A DNA stretch of 64,000 nt, from NCBI RefSeq assembly GCF_000012125.1, contig NC_007429.1:248001-312000 (forward strand), in the 5' to 3' direction. The notes under the pieces were generated by a model. It worked only from the letters and a program-made list of their open reading frames with translations, searched no databases and was not told where the DNA came from. Positions 31,137 to 41,530 of the stretch are shown here, piece by piece (within the stretch, counting starts at the first letter, position 1; each line of letters opens with the position of its first letter). Source of the stretch: Chlamydia trachomatis A/HAR-13. Its GTDB lineage: Bacteria; Chlamydiota; Chlamydiia; Chlamydiales; Chlamydiaceae. Both the position numbers and the translations under genes were made by a program.

Positions 31137-33581
31137 CTAAGAAGTTGGTCGGGAAATATTCCAAATATTCGATGCATACTCAGCGATTGATCTATCGCTT
31201 GAAAAGAACCCTATCCCCCCTACATTGTAAATAGACTTCTTCGTCCACTCTTCAGGTTGCTTGAATAAGCTTGCAACACGGTTCTGTGTATTTATATAGG
31301 CTTCCAAATCTGCAAGAACAAAGAATGGATCTCCCTCATTTAAAAGTCGGTTTACAATAGGTTTAAATAAGTCCTTATCTTCTTGAGAAAACTTGGCTTG
31401 CGCAATCATATCAAGAATTTCTTGAATTGTTGGATTTGCGTTACAGATGCCTTGAGGATAGTATTCTTTGCGTAGCTCAGAGATTTCCTCTTCTAGAAGA
31501 CCAAAAATGAACATATGCTCTTTCCCGATATGTTCAGCCATTTCGATATTGGCACCATCCATAGTGCCAATTGTCAAGGCTCCGTTCAAAGCAAACTTCA
31601 TATTCCCTGTCCCAGAAGCCTCCATTCCGGCTGTTGAAATTTGCTCAGATAAATCGGTTGCAGGAATGATAGCTTCTGCTAAAGAAACTCTGTAATTTGG
31701 CCAAAAGATGACTTTTAGCTGATCGTTCACTTTAGGATCATTATTAACAACAGCTGCTACATTATTAATCAATTTTATGATCAGCTTGGCCATAGCATAG
31801 CCAGGAGCCGCTTTACCTCCAAAAATGACCGTTGTCGGAACAATCTCTCCAGATCCATTACGGATTTCATTATAAAAATAAATCACGCGGAGAATATTCA
31901 TAAGTTGACGTTTATACTCATGTATCCGCTTAATATGGCAATCAAAAATGGACTGAGGATTTACAGTGACCCCAAGTTCTTTATAAATTCGAGCTGCTAG
32001 TTCCTCTTTATTCTGGATTTTAATATTACGCCACTCTTCCCTGAACCCACTATCTTCAGCTAAAGGAATTACCTTATGTAGATGCGTGAGATTCGTTAAA
32101 TATTCTGTGCCTATCGTTCGGTTCAATAACGAACTTAACTTTTTATTGGAAAGAGCCAACCAACGTCTAGGTGTAATCCCATTAGTGACATTGATAAATT
32201 TATCCGGGAAAAACTCAACAAAATCCTTAAATAGAGTACTTTTTATAAGTTGCGAATGAAAAGTGGATACTCCATTTACCTTATTCGTTCCAACAACTGC
32301 TAGATTTGCCATATTTACAAATTTAGAACTTCCTTCCTCGATAATAGAAAGAGCTCGACGCTTATCATTATCTCCAGGATATTTCTGCGATACTTTTGCT
32401 AGCCAACGTGCATTAATTTCATAAATAATTTCTAAATGACGAGGAAGAACCTTAGAAAATAAATCTAAAGACCATCTCTCTAATGCTTCAGGAAGAATCG
32501 TATGATTAGTATAATTGAATATCTTTGTGGTTGCATCCCAGGCAACATCCCAATCCAGCTCTTCACGATCAACTAATAAACGCATCATTTCTGCAATGCC
32601 TAAAGCTGGATGCGTATCATTCAGCTGAACTGAGACTTTTTCAGACAATTTATCTAGAGATAAATGTGTTTTAGTATAACGACGCAGAATATCTTGTATC
32701 GTAGCAGATACAAGGAAATACTCTTGCTTCAGACGTAACTCTTGTCCTTCAGAAATAGAATCATTGGGATAAAGTACGCGAGTGATATTTCCTGCTAGAG
32801 CTATATCTTCGATAGCTCGAATGTAATTCCCGTGGTTAAAATAACTAAATTCAAATCCATGACGCGATTGTGCTTGCCACAAGCGTAAAGAATTCACTGC
32901 ATCATTATTGAAACCTGGAACAGGAACATCATAAGCCATAGCTAAAACTTCCTGGGAATCCACTAACTCTGCAACATCCCTACCTCTTGAGTCGATGCTA
33001 TGCTTTACCTTCCCATAAAAATGTACGGGATATAAGTATTCTCCTCGACAAATCTCCCAAGGATTTCCATAACGCAACCATTCATCGGGGGACTCGACTT
33101 GAAAACCATTCTCTATCTTCTGATCGAAAATACCGTAATCGTAACGAAGGCCATACCCATAAGCTGGAATCTCTAGTGTTGCCATAGAATCAAGAAAACA
33201 TGCCGCAAGTCGACCTAATCCTCCATTACCGAGACCCGCATCATGTTCCATTTCTACCAGTTGATCGAAATCGTAGCCCAAATCAAAGAGGGCTTCTTTC
33301 ACTAAATCTAGAAGACCTAAGTTCAAAAGATTACTTTTTAAACTCCTCCCTAGCAAAAATTCCATGGATATGTAGTACACTCGTTTTACATCGTTATCAT
33401 AATAACCGCTTTGTGTCTTTAACCACCCTTTAGCCATCCATTCCAAAACAGTTTTAGCAACGGCTGTAAAAATATCTCTGGTTGATGCCGATTGAGGAGT
33501 CTGGACTACCCCACAATATACCCTTTCGAGGATAGCTTGCTTCATAGATTCAACATTGATCTTTGTCCGATCGAAATACAT
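31137..33581 (-). CDS. glgP: Glycogen phosphorylase
   Basis: GlgP releases glucose-1-phosphate from glycogen, using pyridoxal phosphate. The 814 residues contain [14 protein letters not shown] (about 115-128) and the PLP-lysine region [19 protein letters not shown] (about 640-660), both family hallmarks. Chlamydia stores glycogen in the inclusion lumen, so this enzyme supplies hexose phosphate. The ATG at 33581 has a moderate ribosome site and a recognisable promoter lies at 33631-33658, divergent from the downstream Inc gene's promoter. Confidence 0.96.
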   Translation of the reverse strand: MYFDRTKINVESMKQAILERVYCGVVQTPQSASTRDIFTAVAKTVLEWMAKGWLKTQSGYYDNDVKRVYYISMEFLLGRSLKSNLLNLGLLDLVKEALFDLGYDFDQLVEMEHDAGLGNGGLGRLAACFLDSMATLEIPAYGYGLRYDYGIFDQKIENGFQVESPDEWLRYGNPWEICRGEYLYPVHFYGKVKHSIDSRGRDVAELVDSQEVLAMAYDVPVPGFNNDAVNSLRLWQAQSRHGFEFSYFNHGNYIRAIEDIALAGNITRVLYPNDSISEGQELRLKQEYFLVSATIQDILRRYTKTHLSLDKLSEKVSVQLNDTHPALGIAEMMRLLVDREELDWDVAWDATTKIFNYTNHTILPEALERWSLDLFSKVLPRHLEIIYEINARWLAKVSQKYPGDNDKRRALSIIEEGSSKFVNMANLAVVGTNKVNGVSTFHSQLIKSTLFKDFVEFFPDKFINVTNGITPRRWLALSNKKLSSLLNRTIGTEYLTNLTHLHKVIPLAEDSGFREEWRNIKIQNKEELAARIYKELGVTVNPQSIFDCHIKRIHEYKRQLMNILRVIYFYNEIRNGSGEIVPTTVIFGGKAAPGYAMAKLIIKLINNVAAVVNNDPKVNDQLKVIFWPNYRVSLAEAIIPATDLSEQISTAGMEASGTGNMKFALNGALTIGTMDGANIEMAEHIGKEHMFIFGLLEEEISELRKEYYPQGICNANPTIQEILDMIAQAKFSQEDKDLFKPIVNRLLNEGDPFFVLADLEAYINTQNRVASLFKQPEEWTKKSIYNVGGIGFFSSDRSIAEYASNIWNISRPTS

Positions 33582-33630
33582 AGAGGCTTCTCATGTAAAG
33601 AGTTTGTTTGCTTGTGAATAAGAAATATTA

Positions 33631-33658
33631 ATATTAAAAGAAAGATTTCTATTCTCAA
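33631..33658 (-). promoter_or_regulatory. Putative glgP promoter
   Basis: On the minus strand TTGAGA (33653-33658) and TAATAT (33631-33636) are 16 bases apart. A second TAATAT-like frame (AATATT) would give 17. Confidence 0.55.
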
Positions 33659-33679
33659 CAGACGATACTGCAGAGGGTC

Positions 33680-33708
33680 TTGATATTCGGTAAAAAATCA
33701 AGTAAAAT
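33680..33708 (+). promoter_or_regulatory. Sigma66-type promoter of the CT249-like Inc gene
   Basis: TTGATA (33680-33685) and TAAAAT (33703-33708) are 17 bases apart; the start point near 33715 leaves a leader of about 22 bases with AAGGAGG before the ATG at 33737. The -35 boxes of this and the glgP promoter are about 20 bases apart, back to back. Confidence 0.68.
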
Positions 33709-33736
33709 GTTCGCCTTTTTTAGTTAAGGAGGCTTT

Positions 33737-34087
33737 ATGGGTATCAAACCTCATGATCATGGCTGTTGGGGAAGTAGAGGGAACATCTTTACCTTACAAG
33801 ATCTGGATACGCAGCAAGCAAATCAGAGCGCCGCTGCTTCTTCTTCCTCTGTTCTAAAGTCGGAATGTGCAGCAAAAGTTGCTCACTGTGCACTAGGATT
33901 CCTCTTTGGACTAGGATTTATCCTTTCTATTGTTACATTTATTGCGGCAGCTGCAACTCTGCCTCTCGGAACTGTAACGATTCTTATTATGGTTACCCAA
34001 GCAGCTTTTGCAGCCGCTCTCGCCTTTAAACTTTATGACCTATTCAAGCACGACGTGCCTACTTGTTCGATTACTTCAAAGGCGTAG
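33737..34087 (+). CDS. Inclusion membrane protein, CT249-like
   Basis: A 116-residue Inc-type protein: polar N-terminus of about 46 residues, then two hydrophobic lobes (ALGFLFGLGFILSIVTFIAA; VTILIMVTQAAFAAALAFKL, about 52-100) with a short turn, and a brief tail. AAGGAGG is seven bases before the ATG. It is flanked by divergent glgP and convergent dnaA1, so it is monocistronic. No host partner is known to me. Confidence 0.82.
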   Translation: MGIKPHDHGCWGSRGNIFTLQDLDTQQANQSAAASSSSVLKSECAAKVAHCALGFLFGLGFILSIVTFIAAAATLPLGTVTILIMVTQAAFAAALAFKLYDLFKHDVPTCSITSKA

Positions 34088-34109
34088 TATAATTCCCGAA
34101 CGGTGTACA

Positions 34110-34136
34110 AGGAGGCGGCGCAATTGCCTGCCTCCT
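34110..34136. terminator. Hairpin between the CT249-like gene and dnaA1
   Basis: AGGAGGC (34110-34116) pairs with GCCTCCT (34130-34136), with an inner GGC/GCC pairing. No T-run follows on either strand, so function as a terminator is likely by position rather than by form. Confidence 0.5.
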
Positions 34137-34140
34137 ACCT

Positions 34141-35511
34141 CTAGTCTTCTATAAAATCTAAACTTTGATAAGCTGATGAAAGTCGCTTTGTTAATTCTTG
34201 TATCGCACGAGAAACATCGCACTCTCTATCATCTTCTTCTAGTTTTTGCGAGATAGCTCGAATGGAAGAAATCACTGTAGAGTGGTCTCGAGAGAACACT
34301 TCCCCAATTTTTACATATGACAAAGAAAGCTTCTGTCTACACAAAAACATGGCGACCTGCCTAGGTAAAACATATTCTCTGGACTGAGAACGACCTAGAA
34401 CACTTTCCGGAGAAACGCCATAATATTGAGCTGTAGCACGAACAATACCGGATGGAGTTAAACGAATACTCTCGGCAGCCTGCAATACATCATGTAATAA
34501 AGCCTCTATGTCTCCTTGATAAAGCATTTGATGTGAAAGCTTTTTATAAGCAACTCGCTTAGCTAAAGTTGTTAATGCGTGTAACAAAGACTTCACATGG
34601 GATGATAGAGCCTGAATTAGAAAATCTAAAGCAGTCTCCTCTATACGAATATTCAGTTTTTCTGTTCTTCTTTCTAAAAAACTTTTTAATCCTTCTCTTA
34701 TTAAAGGACTAACGGGAATCGAAATCCCCCACTCAAAGCGACTAATTAATCGTTCTTCCATAGCCTTTAAATCTCCTGGAGCAAAGGTAGAAGAAATCAC
34801 GATCAACTTGCCTTCTGTATGCAACGAATTGAACGTGTGGAAGAACTCTTCTTGAGTAGCTCCTTTACCTGAGAGCACTTCTATGTCTTCAATGAACAGA
34901 GCTTCTACATTACGATAAAACGCTCGGAAACGCTGCATCTCACCAGAACGAATAGCTGACACTAGGTGTTCCGTAAATAGCTCTGACGTAACATACAGAG
35001 TTTTTACACCAGCTTCACGAAGTCCTCCCACAGCAGCCTGCATCAGATGTGTTTTTCCGGAGCTTTCAGGACCAAATAGATAAATAGGGTTAAAAGGAAA
35101 ACCTTTGCCTTGTTCAGAAACCTTAGCAAATTCTTGAAGAATTCTTACAGGTAGATCATTCTCCGGAGTCACAAGAAAGTTAGCAAAAGACATGTTCGGA
35201 TCAATGTCCCCATACTTCATAGTGAAGTATGCAGTCTTTTCTTGCTGGATCTGAGTCTCCTTAAACGGTGTAGATTTATCTAGGGAAGTCACGCGCACGC
35301 GAATTGGCTTCCCATTATTATTAATTAAACTAGCTTTAACTTTATGACGAATATGCTCTTCGAACCAAGTTACTTGAAAAGAATCTTTCGCTTCCAAATA
35401 TAAGTTGCACGCATCAAAGCATAGGACCTTCAAGGACCTCAGCCATTTATTGACGGTATCCACTCCAATTTCTTTTTCTTGAAGCAAAAGGAACTCTTCC
35501 CAAGCTCGCAT
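34141..35511 (-). CDS. dnaA: DnaA-type replication initiator, paralogue 1 (divergent)
   Basis: The 456-residue protein has the DnaA layout: N-terminal helical domain, AAA+ domain with P-loop GPESSGKT (147-154) and Walker B ALFIEDIEVL (about 208-217), and a DNA-binding domain with SRDHSTV (signature DHSTV at 409-413). The P-loop deviates from the usual G-x-GLGKTHL, and the FDNF motif is FANF here, so this copy has diverged in the ATPase domain while keeping the DNA-reading Asp-His. It is 76 bases downstream of yidC on the same strand. Confidence 0.9.
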   Translation of the reverse strand: MRAWEEFLLLQEKEIGVDTVNKWLRSLKVLCFDACNLYLEAKDSFQVTWFEEHIRHKVKASLINNNGKPIRVRVTSLDKSTPFKETQIQQEKTAYFTMKYGDIDPNMSFANFLVTPENDLPVRILQEFAKVSEQGKGFPFNPIYLFGPESSGKTHLMQAAVGGLREAGVKTLYVTSELFTEHLVSAIRSGEMQRFRAFYRNVEALFIEDIEVLSGKGATQEEFFHTFNSLHTEGKLIVISSTFAPGDLKAMEERLISRFEWGISIPVSPLIREGLKSFLERRTEKLNIRIEETALDFLIQALSSHVKSLLHALTTLAKRVAYKKLSHQMLYQGDIEALLHDVLQAAESIRLTPSGIVRATAQYYGVSPESVLGRSQSREYVLPRQVAMFLCRQKLSLSYVKIGEVFSRDHSTVISSIRAISQKLEEDDRECDVSRAIQELTKRLSSAYQSLDFIED

Positions 35512-35587
35512 AAAACTATCTCAGCTAAATAGTTTTGATAAAACTATTCTAATTAAAAAACAGTACTACTTACCTTTTCGGTATTCT

Positions 35588-37951
35588 CTATCTCTTCTTA
35601 TTGATAATTACTTCATGCTGCAGATGTTTTTCATCTAAAATTTTGTTTGTTACCCATTGTTGGATAACTCCTAGTAACATAGAAGAGAACCAGTAAATAT
35701 TTAACCCGGAAGGGAAATTATAAAACATGAAAGTAAATAACAACGCCATCATTGTTCCCATAGCTTCTTGCTGACGTTGTTGATCTGACGCAGGACCAGA
35801 TCGTTTCACAGCAGAAATTTTCTGCTGAGCAAACATGACTACACCTAGCAAAATAGGAAGAAGATGGAACTCTTTCCCGATAAACCATATAGGTGTTTCC
35901 CAAGAAAAGAGAACATCAGGAGCTGTCAAGTTATCTATCCATCCAGGGATAAAGCTAGCTCCCCTTAATAGAAACGATGACTTCAATAAATCGAACATCG
36001 CTATCAAAAATGGAATTTGTATAAGCAAAGGAAGACAACCCGTTATCGGATTAACTTTATTCATCTTATACAAAGCCATAATTTCCATTTGAGCTCGCTT
36101 AGGCTCACGCTTATATTTCTGCTGAATCTCCTGAATATAAGGAGAAAGCTTTTGCATACGACGCATAGACCGGATAGACCAAGCATTCAAAGGATAGAGT
36201 AAAAGCTTCAGTACGATCGTTAATAAGATAATAGAAATTCCCCAAGAGCCTGTGAGGAATTTAAAGAATTTCATTATGACAAATAATAATGCTGCAAAAG
36301 GCTCAGTTATAAAACTAAAGAACCCTCTGAAAGCAATCGCATCAACATACTCAGGAGTTTCTCCTTTAGAATTCGCGTTAGCTCTATCTAAAGCTTTTAA
36401 AGTAGGGTCGGCTAGAGGCCCTGCATATACCATAAATTGATAACGCCCAGCTTCCTTAGGCAAAGGTAGCATTGCCGTATAGCCAGGATATTTCGAAGCA
36501 GGATAAGCTTGATCTTTTGGAGGAAGTTGAGAAAGCCGTGTAGGAACTACATTCCCTGGAATAAAAGAAGAAGCATAGCCCGCTGGAATAGGAGTTCGAG
36601 GGGTTAGAATTACCCCAAAGTACCCATTAGAATTCAAAATCCATTGAGGAGTTGCGTTGTTCCGTACCAGCAAAGAATCCTTAGCTTTAGGTAATTTCAC
36701 ATTAAAGAGATCACTCTTATTTTTCTTCACAGCATGATACTTCACAGCTGGAACAAAAGCGTTGGACATAATCTCAACTTCTGGAACGCCAGATGTGATC
36801 CACAAATCTTCTCGTCCTTGAGTAGTTTGAATCTCTAACTCAAAGGCGTAAGGCTGCTCTCCCAGCGAGTAGGTTCTTCTAATTCCACCATCCCCGCTCT
36901 CTAAAATTAAAGTTTTATTATCGAATGAAACAACACGAAAGCCGGTAGCAACAGGAGAAGCCAATTCTCTTCCTGAAACAATATTTAAAGCTTGATATTG
37001 TGCAGGCACTCTCTTTTTAACGTCAGATAGCGTTCCACGTCTGAGTAAAGGATAATAGCCTCCCACAACATTTGCTATGTTTTGACGTTGAGAATCGATA
37101 GTTTCGACTCCGGGGAAAGAGGCTTCTGAAGGAGAGTTAATTGCTAACTCTCTATCAAACCCAATCTCATTAACAATACTTTTATTCTCTTCTTGATCAG
37201 AAGCAAAAGGAAGATTAATTCCCTCGATAGCTCCACTTTCTTGAGAAACTACAATTTGCATGTATTCATTGGAGAGCATGTAGTAGCTACCAGATGCTGT
37301 AGGATTTTCTTTATCAGCAAAGACTACAGCCCGTGCCATAGGGAGATCTAAAGACTCAACACACTCTTCTTTAGAATTATAAATACCTAAAGGTACAAAT
37401 CCATTCCCGGTATTGAGAAAAACTAATGATGTGCCGTAGATAGCGCCCGCTTTATTCGCAATCTTCCCATCCTTATATTCTCCTAGGAAAACAAGAGGCT
37501 CCTGATTGCTACGAAATTCTGCTACTAAAACCGGGAAAGCATCTCTTTGATTAGGGAGATATACAGAACTTCCTTTCGACAAAACTTCTTGCCCAGTTTC
37601 TCCATAGAGGGAAACAAGGATCCCTCCAAAAGTACTAGTCTGTTCTATCAGACTCCAATAAGTTCCTCTGGAATAGACTTCAGGATGAGATCCCCCTTTT
37701 GTCAGCAGCAATAAACGATTCCCCAAACGAATAGCATACTGATTGACTGATTCGCTCTCCTCAAGAGAAGCTGTCCAAGGTACTACACTCAATTGCTCTG
37801 TTGAAGCTAATATTTGCTCAGAAATAGCTCGCTGCTTTTCTGCAAGATCCTGGCATGACTTCAAGTCTCGATAACCGAAGAAAATTTGGCAGCCCAAAAA
37901 TGCCGCGCTTACCAAGGAAACAAATAATAACGTTCGTTTATTCATTCTCAT
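35588..37951 (-). CDS. yidC: Membrane protein insertase YidC
   Basis: YidC inserts and folds inner-membrane proteins. The 787 residues comprise an N-terminal membrane anchor ([20 protein letters not shown]), a long periplasmic domain (about 30-545) and the conserved C-terminal membrane bundle from about 560 ([40 protein letters not shown]), ending in a basic tail. It is larger than E. coli YidC (548) because the periplasmic part is expanded. Two ATG codons (37951, 37945) are possible starts. Upstream is lgt, downstream dnaA1. Confidence 0.93.
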   Translation of the reverse strand: MRMNKRTLLFVSLVSAAFLGCQIFFGYRDLKSCQDLAEKQRAISEQILASTEQLSVVPWTASLEESESVNQYAIRLGNRLLLLTKGGSHPEVYSRGTYWSLIEQTSTFGGILVSLYGETGQEVLSKGSSVYLPNQRDAFPVLVAEFRSNQEPLVFLGEYKDGKIANKAGAIYGTSLVFLNTGNGFVPLGIYNSKEECVESLDLPMARAVVFADKENPTASGSYYMLSNEYMQIVVSQESGAIEGINLPFASDQEENKSIVNEIGFDRELAINSPSEASFPGVETIDSQRQNIANVVGGYYPLLRRGTLSDVKKRVPAQYQALNIVSGRELASPVATGFRVVSFDNKTLILESGDGGIRRTYSLGEQPYAFELEIQTTQGREDLWITSGVPEVEIMSNAFVPAVKYHAVKKNKSDLFNVKLPKAKDSLLVRNNATPQWILNSNGYFGVILTPRTPIPAGYASSFIPGNVVPTRLSQLPPKDQAYPASKYPGYTAMLPLPKEAGRYQFMVYAGPLADPTLKALDRANANSKGETPEYVDAIAFRGFFSFITEPFAALLFVIMKFFKFLTGSWGISIILLTIVLKLLLYPLNAWSIRSMRRMQKLSPYIQEIQQKYKREPKRAQMEIMALYKMNKVNPITGCLPLLIQIPFLIAMFDLLKSSFLLRGASFIPGWIDNLTAPDVLFSWETPIWFIGKEFHLLPILLGVVMFAQQKISAVKRSGPASDQQRQQEAMGTMMALLFTFMFYNFPSGLNIYWFSSMLLGVIQQWVTNKILDEKHLQHEVIINKKR

Positions 37952-38260
37952 CCGAGGTGGGTTCTCCCTATGGGGAGGGAAGCCTCGTTCCTATCAAGGT
38001 TGCTTTAATTCCCTAATCAAAAAAACTTTGCAGAAAGACAAAACCTCTCCACTTCTTGTCGAGAATCGTCTTTTGCTTACAAGAGATTCAACTCTGCTCT
38101 TCCGAACGGAGCTTCATACTATGTAACTTGGCGTCATTTTATAGAGGGTATCTTTTCCATGCACTTGGAAAATAACCATCCCCCCTCTCTACATCAAAAA
38201 GTTTAATGTAGAGTCGCTTTCAGATGTGGACGCTAGCAATATATATTCAAAGACTTTGCA
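37952..38260. other. 309-base lgt-yidC spacer
   Basis: No gene is seen. The part next to lgt carries two adjacent hairpins (listed separately at 38153-38213). A TATAAA on the minus strand near 38140 could be part of a yidC promoter, but I see no good -35. Confidence 0.5.
38153..38213. repeat. Tandem hairpins downstream of lgt
   Basis: TTTTCCA (38153-38159) pairs with TGGAAAA (38166-38172), and CTCTACAT (38187-38194) pairs with ATGTAGAG (38206-38213). They lie 48 bases past the lgt stop on the minus strand and probably end its transcript, although no T-run follows the second stem. Confidence 0.55.
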
Positions 38261-39079
38261 TCATTTTTTTTTACTAGCAATCCAAATGATTCCAACTCCT
38301 AGAAAAATCATCGGAATAGACAACCATTGCCCAATTGTTAATATGTTTTCTTCGCCAAGCCATGCTCCTTGGTGTGTTTTGAAAAATTCAGCGCAAAAAC
38401 GAATTACTGCTACCCCAATTAAAGCGCCTGCTGCACTATAGCCAGAACCCAAACGAATAACACCACGATAGCAAAGCCTGTACAGAATACAAGAAAGCAC
38501 TAAATAACCAAGGCCTTCGTAAAGCTGAACAGGATGTCTAGGGATTTGGCCTCCACCATTCGGAAAAATCACTCCCCAAGGCATGGATGTAGGGGTTCCT
38601 AGAATTTCCTGATTCATAAAGTTCCCCACGCGAATCAGCAAAGCTGCACAACCAAACACTGCTCCACAAAGATCGCAAATGTAGGTTACTGAAAGCATAG
38701 GCAACTTACGAATATGAAGTCGCGAAAATACAGCTGCCCAAATCACCACAGAGATCACAGCTCCATGACTAGAAAGCCCTCCTTTCCATATTTTTATAAT
38801 CTCAGAAGGATTTTCAAAATAAAAACTCCCTCCATAGAAAAGAACGTAAGCAAGCCTAGCTCCAATGATGATAGCTAAAAGAGCTCCTAAAGCAAAATTT
38901 TCCAGACTTGTTCGGAGTTCTTTTTTCTCCTCCCTGTCTTTACACAATGCTGTTGCCAGCTTGATGCCCGAAAAAGATGATAAAAAAATTCCTAGAGAAA
39001 ATAAGATTCCGTACCACGATAAATGAAGCCCAACTCGCGGGAAAGATAAGAGAGTTCTAGACTGGTCCCAATGTATCAC
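38261..39079 (-). CDS. lgt: Prolipoprotein diacylglyceryl transferase
   Basis: Lgt adds diacylglycerol to the lipobox cysteine of prelipoproteins. The 272-residue membrane protein has about seven hydrophobic segments, SSHGAVISVV (about 103-112) with the conserved histidine, the signature RVGNFMNQEILGTPT (about 146-160) and RHPVQLYEG (about 180-188). Lipoproteins in this window that would be substrates include the products at 39330 and 55936. Confidence 0.94.
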   Translation of the reverse strand: MIHWDQSRTLLSFPRVGLHLSWYGILFSLGIFLSSFSGIKLATALCKDREEKKELRTSLENFALGALLAIIIGARLAYVLFYGGSFYFENPSEIIKIWKGGLSSHGAVISVVIWAAVFSRLHIRKLPMLSVTYICDLCGAVFGCAALLIRVGNFMNQEILGTPTSMPWGVIFPNGGGQIPRHPVQLYEGLGYLVLSCILYRLCYRGVIRLGSGYSAAGALIGVAVIRFCAEFFKTHQGAWLGEENILTIGQWLSIPMIFLGVGIIWIASKKK

Positions 39080-39329
39080 GTTTTTATCACCTCTCTCAAA
39101 AAGAAAAACTTTTCTAAATAAAAAAGACTATGCCAAAAATTTTTTGCTAGCAATCTTGCAAAAAAGATCTTCGCACGGTTTTCTCTCTCGTCAGCTATAT
39201 TAGTTGCTTTTTGAAAATACTCATGCTAGAGTTCTCCTTAATACATAAGTTCCTCAGGTCTTTTGCGCAAGCTTACAAGAGTGTTGCTAGGGACGTAAAA
39301 TCGAATCAATTTTTTCACTGAGTTGCGTT

Positions 39330-39977
39330 ATGCGAAAATTCTGGTTACTTGCTTCTTTCGGCCTTTTGTCTTTAACTACGACTACTCTTTCTAGCTGTGC
39401 TGTATCTAATTCTGGCAGCTACAATGCTAGACTATACACTAAAGGGAGCAAGGCTAAAGGAGTCGTCGCCATGCTACCTGTTTTTTATCGAACAGAAAAG
39501 TCTGCAGAACTACTCCCTTGGAATTTACAAGCAGAGTTTTCCGAAGAGATTAGCAGACGTTTGCACTCTTCTGATAAACTACTTTTAATCAAACACCACG
39601 CTTCAGCTGGTGTTGCTGCACAATTTTTTTCTCCTACTCCTAATATTTCGCCCGAATTAGCGACTCAGCTGTTGCCTGCGGAATTCGTAGTTGCGGCAGA
39701 AATTTTAGAACAGAAAACAACGGAAGATGTTTTAAACCCTTCTATTTCAGCATCTGTTCGTGTGCGAGTGTTTGATATTCGTCACAATAAAGTCTCTATG
39801 ATATACCAAGAGATTTTAGACGCGAGTCAATCTCTCGCCTCTGGAAGCAACGATTATCATCGTTATGGCTGGCGTTCGAAAAACTTCGATTCGACTCCGA
39901 TGGGCCTCATGCATCAGAGATTATTTAGAGAGATTGTTGCTCGCGTAGAGGGATATGTCTGCGCAAACTACTCTTGA
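39330..39977 (+). CDS. Lipoprotein of unknown function (CT253-like)
   Basis: The 215-residue protein starts with a lipoprotein signal (RKFWLLASFGLLSLTTTTLS) and a lipobox ending at Cys23 (LSSC). The mature part reads like a small alpha/beta domain (GVVAMLPVFYRTE, FVVAAEILEQKT, VRVRVFDIRHNKVSMIYQEI), resembling the outer-membrane lipoproteins that form a TolB-N/LpoB-like fold; this is an impression of pattern, not a match. It ends three bases before the CPBP protease gene, so the two are probably one unit. Confidence 0.75.
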   Translation: MRKFWLLASFGLLSLTTTTLSSCAVSNSGSYNARLYTKGSKAKGVVAMLPVFYRTEKSAELLPWNLQAEFSEEISRRLHSSDKLLLIKHHASAGVAAQFFSPTPNISPELATQLLPAEFVVAAEILEQKTTEDVLNPSISASVRVRVFDIRHNKVSMIYQEILDASQSLASGSNDYHRYGWRSKNFDSTPMGLMHQRLFREIVARVEGYVCANYS

Positions 39978-39980
39978 TAT

Positions 39981-40751
39981 ATGGTGGGTCTAGGACTTCT
40001 ATTAGTTTTTGTTGGAATTTCAATTTTCCTTGTGAACGGGTTTTTTGTATGGCCAAAGCCTGAAAAACATACCCGTTTACCATTCAGCTTAGTGTGCTTG
40101 GGGGCAGTGTTATTGCTTTTACCGGCTCTGCTCCCCACCGGAGATCCTCTTTCCTCTATTTCTAAAGTCTCCTTTCACGGCATCTTTGTCTTTAGTGCCT
40201 TTCTTTTTTTACTATTGGGATTACCGGCTCCTATCACCCAATCTATTTTGTATGCAGGAAGAACAACTAGCTCAACTCCATGGTTACTTGCCATAAGAGC
40301 TGGTGCTCGCATGTGGGTTATTACCATTACCGCTACACAAATACTTGCACGATTATTACATCTTGTCCTGCCACTCATTTTGCCCAAACAACTTTTTCAA
40401 GAGCAGGTGATTACGGAAGAAATTCGAGAACAGCTATCAACTAGGCCAGACCTTCTCTATATTTTCTGTATAGCTATGCTGATTCCTATTGCTGAAGAAA
40501 TCTTTTTTAGAGGAATTCTCCAAACTTTCTTCAAAAATACATTTTCTAGAAGTAAAGCTGTTGTAACAAGTTCATTGATCTTTGCTATCACACACATAGA
40601 AGCTTCTTTAGGTAGCTTCATCTTTGTGCCAACTTTGTTTGTCTTTTCTTTATGCGCTGGCTTTATTTACGAGAAGGTACGGCATATTGCCGCTCCTGTG
40701 ACCCTACATATCCTGTTCAATAGTTGCCAACTAGCGTTACTGTCCTTATAA
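39981..40751 (+). CDS. CPBP-family intramembrane protease
   Basis: The CPBP (CAAX-protease/Abi) family uses two glutamates and histidines in the membrane. All motif elements are present: E172-E173-x3-R177 (AEEIFFRG), H205 (ITHIEAS) and H243-x3-N247 (LHILFN). About seven or eight hydrophobic segments span the 256 residues. Bacterial substrates are mostly unknown. The start ATG at 39981 lies three bases after the lipoprotein gene's stop. No terminator is seen before the SRP RNA on the other strand. Confidence 0.85.
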   Translation: MVGLGLLLVFVGISIFLVNGFFVWPKPEKHTRLPFSLVCLGAVLLLLPALLPTGDPLSSISKVSFHGIFVFSAFLFLLLGLPAPITQSILYAGRTTSSTPWLLAIRAGARMWVITITATQILARLLHLVLPLILPKQLFQEQVITEEIREQLSTRPDLLYIFCIAMLIPIAEEIFFRGILQTFFKNTFSRSKAVVTSSLIFAITHIEASLGSFIFVPTLFVFSLCAGFIYEKVRHIAAPVTLHILFNSCQLALLSL

Positions 40752-40819
40752 AAAAAAGAGGGGTGTGACAAAAAGGATAGATAGAGAATAAAAAAGTAAG
40801 CCAGAGAAAACTCCTAGCA

Positions 40820-40915
40820 CAAAAGGCCTATCCTTAGGGCTGCTACCTTCCGATCCTGACCCGGTTCAGAAGTCTCTCATCTTAAGAGGTCCCCAGCTTA
40901 CGGGATCTTTGGTAC
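40820..40915 (-). ncRNA. ffs: Signal recognition particle RNA (4.5S type)
   Basis: The minus strand of 40838-40862 reads GGGTCAGGATCGGAAGG and then TAGCAGCCC, the universally conserved SRP helix 8 core with its GGAA tetraloop (GGTCAGGNCCGGAAGG-A/T-AGCAGCC). Flanking arms can extend the hairpin on both sides, as expected for a short bacterial RNA of about 95 bases. Ends are approximate. It binds Ffh to deliver membrane proteins. Confidence 0.85.
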
Positions 40916-40958
40916 CATAAATACAGTTTTCTCTCAAGTCTCTTTCCCTAAATCCTTA

Positions 40959-41342
40959 TTAAGAAATTTTTTCTTGCTGTTTCATACGAGCCCAGTATTC
41001 TTCAGCCTGTTCTAAAGAAATTTGATTATGAGGATCAAAAACATGAGGAGATCGACGACGCAACTTAGCCAAGGCTTCTACAAATACTTCTTCAGCTTTA
41101 AGCTTTCCTTCTCTTTCTAGCAAGAAGCACAAGGTCAATACTAAAGTAAGTACGTCTCCGGCTTCCGAAGCGATTTCCAACGAAGCTTTATTTTCTTGTA
41201 CAGCATCAGCCAACTCCTGACACTCCCCTGCTATATACTGCAACATAGACTCCACACTCTGTAAATTAGTCCAAGGACAAACTCCCTGTAAAGCCATTGC
41301 TCGCGAAATTTCAACCAATTGTAAGATGCCTTTTTCTTCCAT
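40959..41342 (-). CDS. MazG-type nucleoside triphosphate pyrophosphohydrolase
   Basis: MazG-fold enzymes hydrolyse NTPs to NMP and pyrophosphate, removing abnormal nucleotides. The 127-residue protein is a single domain with the metal-binding pattern GECQELADAV...EIASEAGDVL (about 34-64), an E-x2-E then E-x2-D arrangement, and the GVCPWTNLQS entry typical of MazG. Bacterial MazG proteins often have two such domains; this is one only. It stands alone between the SRP RNA and the CNNM-type genes. Confidence 0.83.
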   Translation of the reverse strand: MEEKGILQLVEISRAMALQGVCPWTNLQSVESMLQYIAGECQELADAVQENKASLEIASEAGDVLTLVLTLCFLLEREGKLKAEEVFVEALAKLRRRSPHVFDPHNQISLEQAEEYWARMKQQEKIS

Positions 41343-41530
41343 AATTCATACTCCTTCAAAAAAATGGGTGGTGCAAGAGTTAATAAAAAAACCGTGAAAA
41401 CCCTCTCTCAAGCGGAAAATCCTAAGCTACAGTTGAGGAATCCGTAGCCGAAGAGAAAAAGTGGAATTCTTCTAGCATTTTTTATACATAATGAGAATAA
41501 TCCGGGTCCGCTCACAATAACCCAAATCGA

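Noticed and set aside
41343..41530. Possible regulatory RNA between the MazG-like and CT256-like genes
   Set aside because: Only weak complementary stretches; nothing beyond a normal divergent promoter region.
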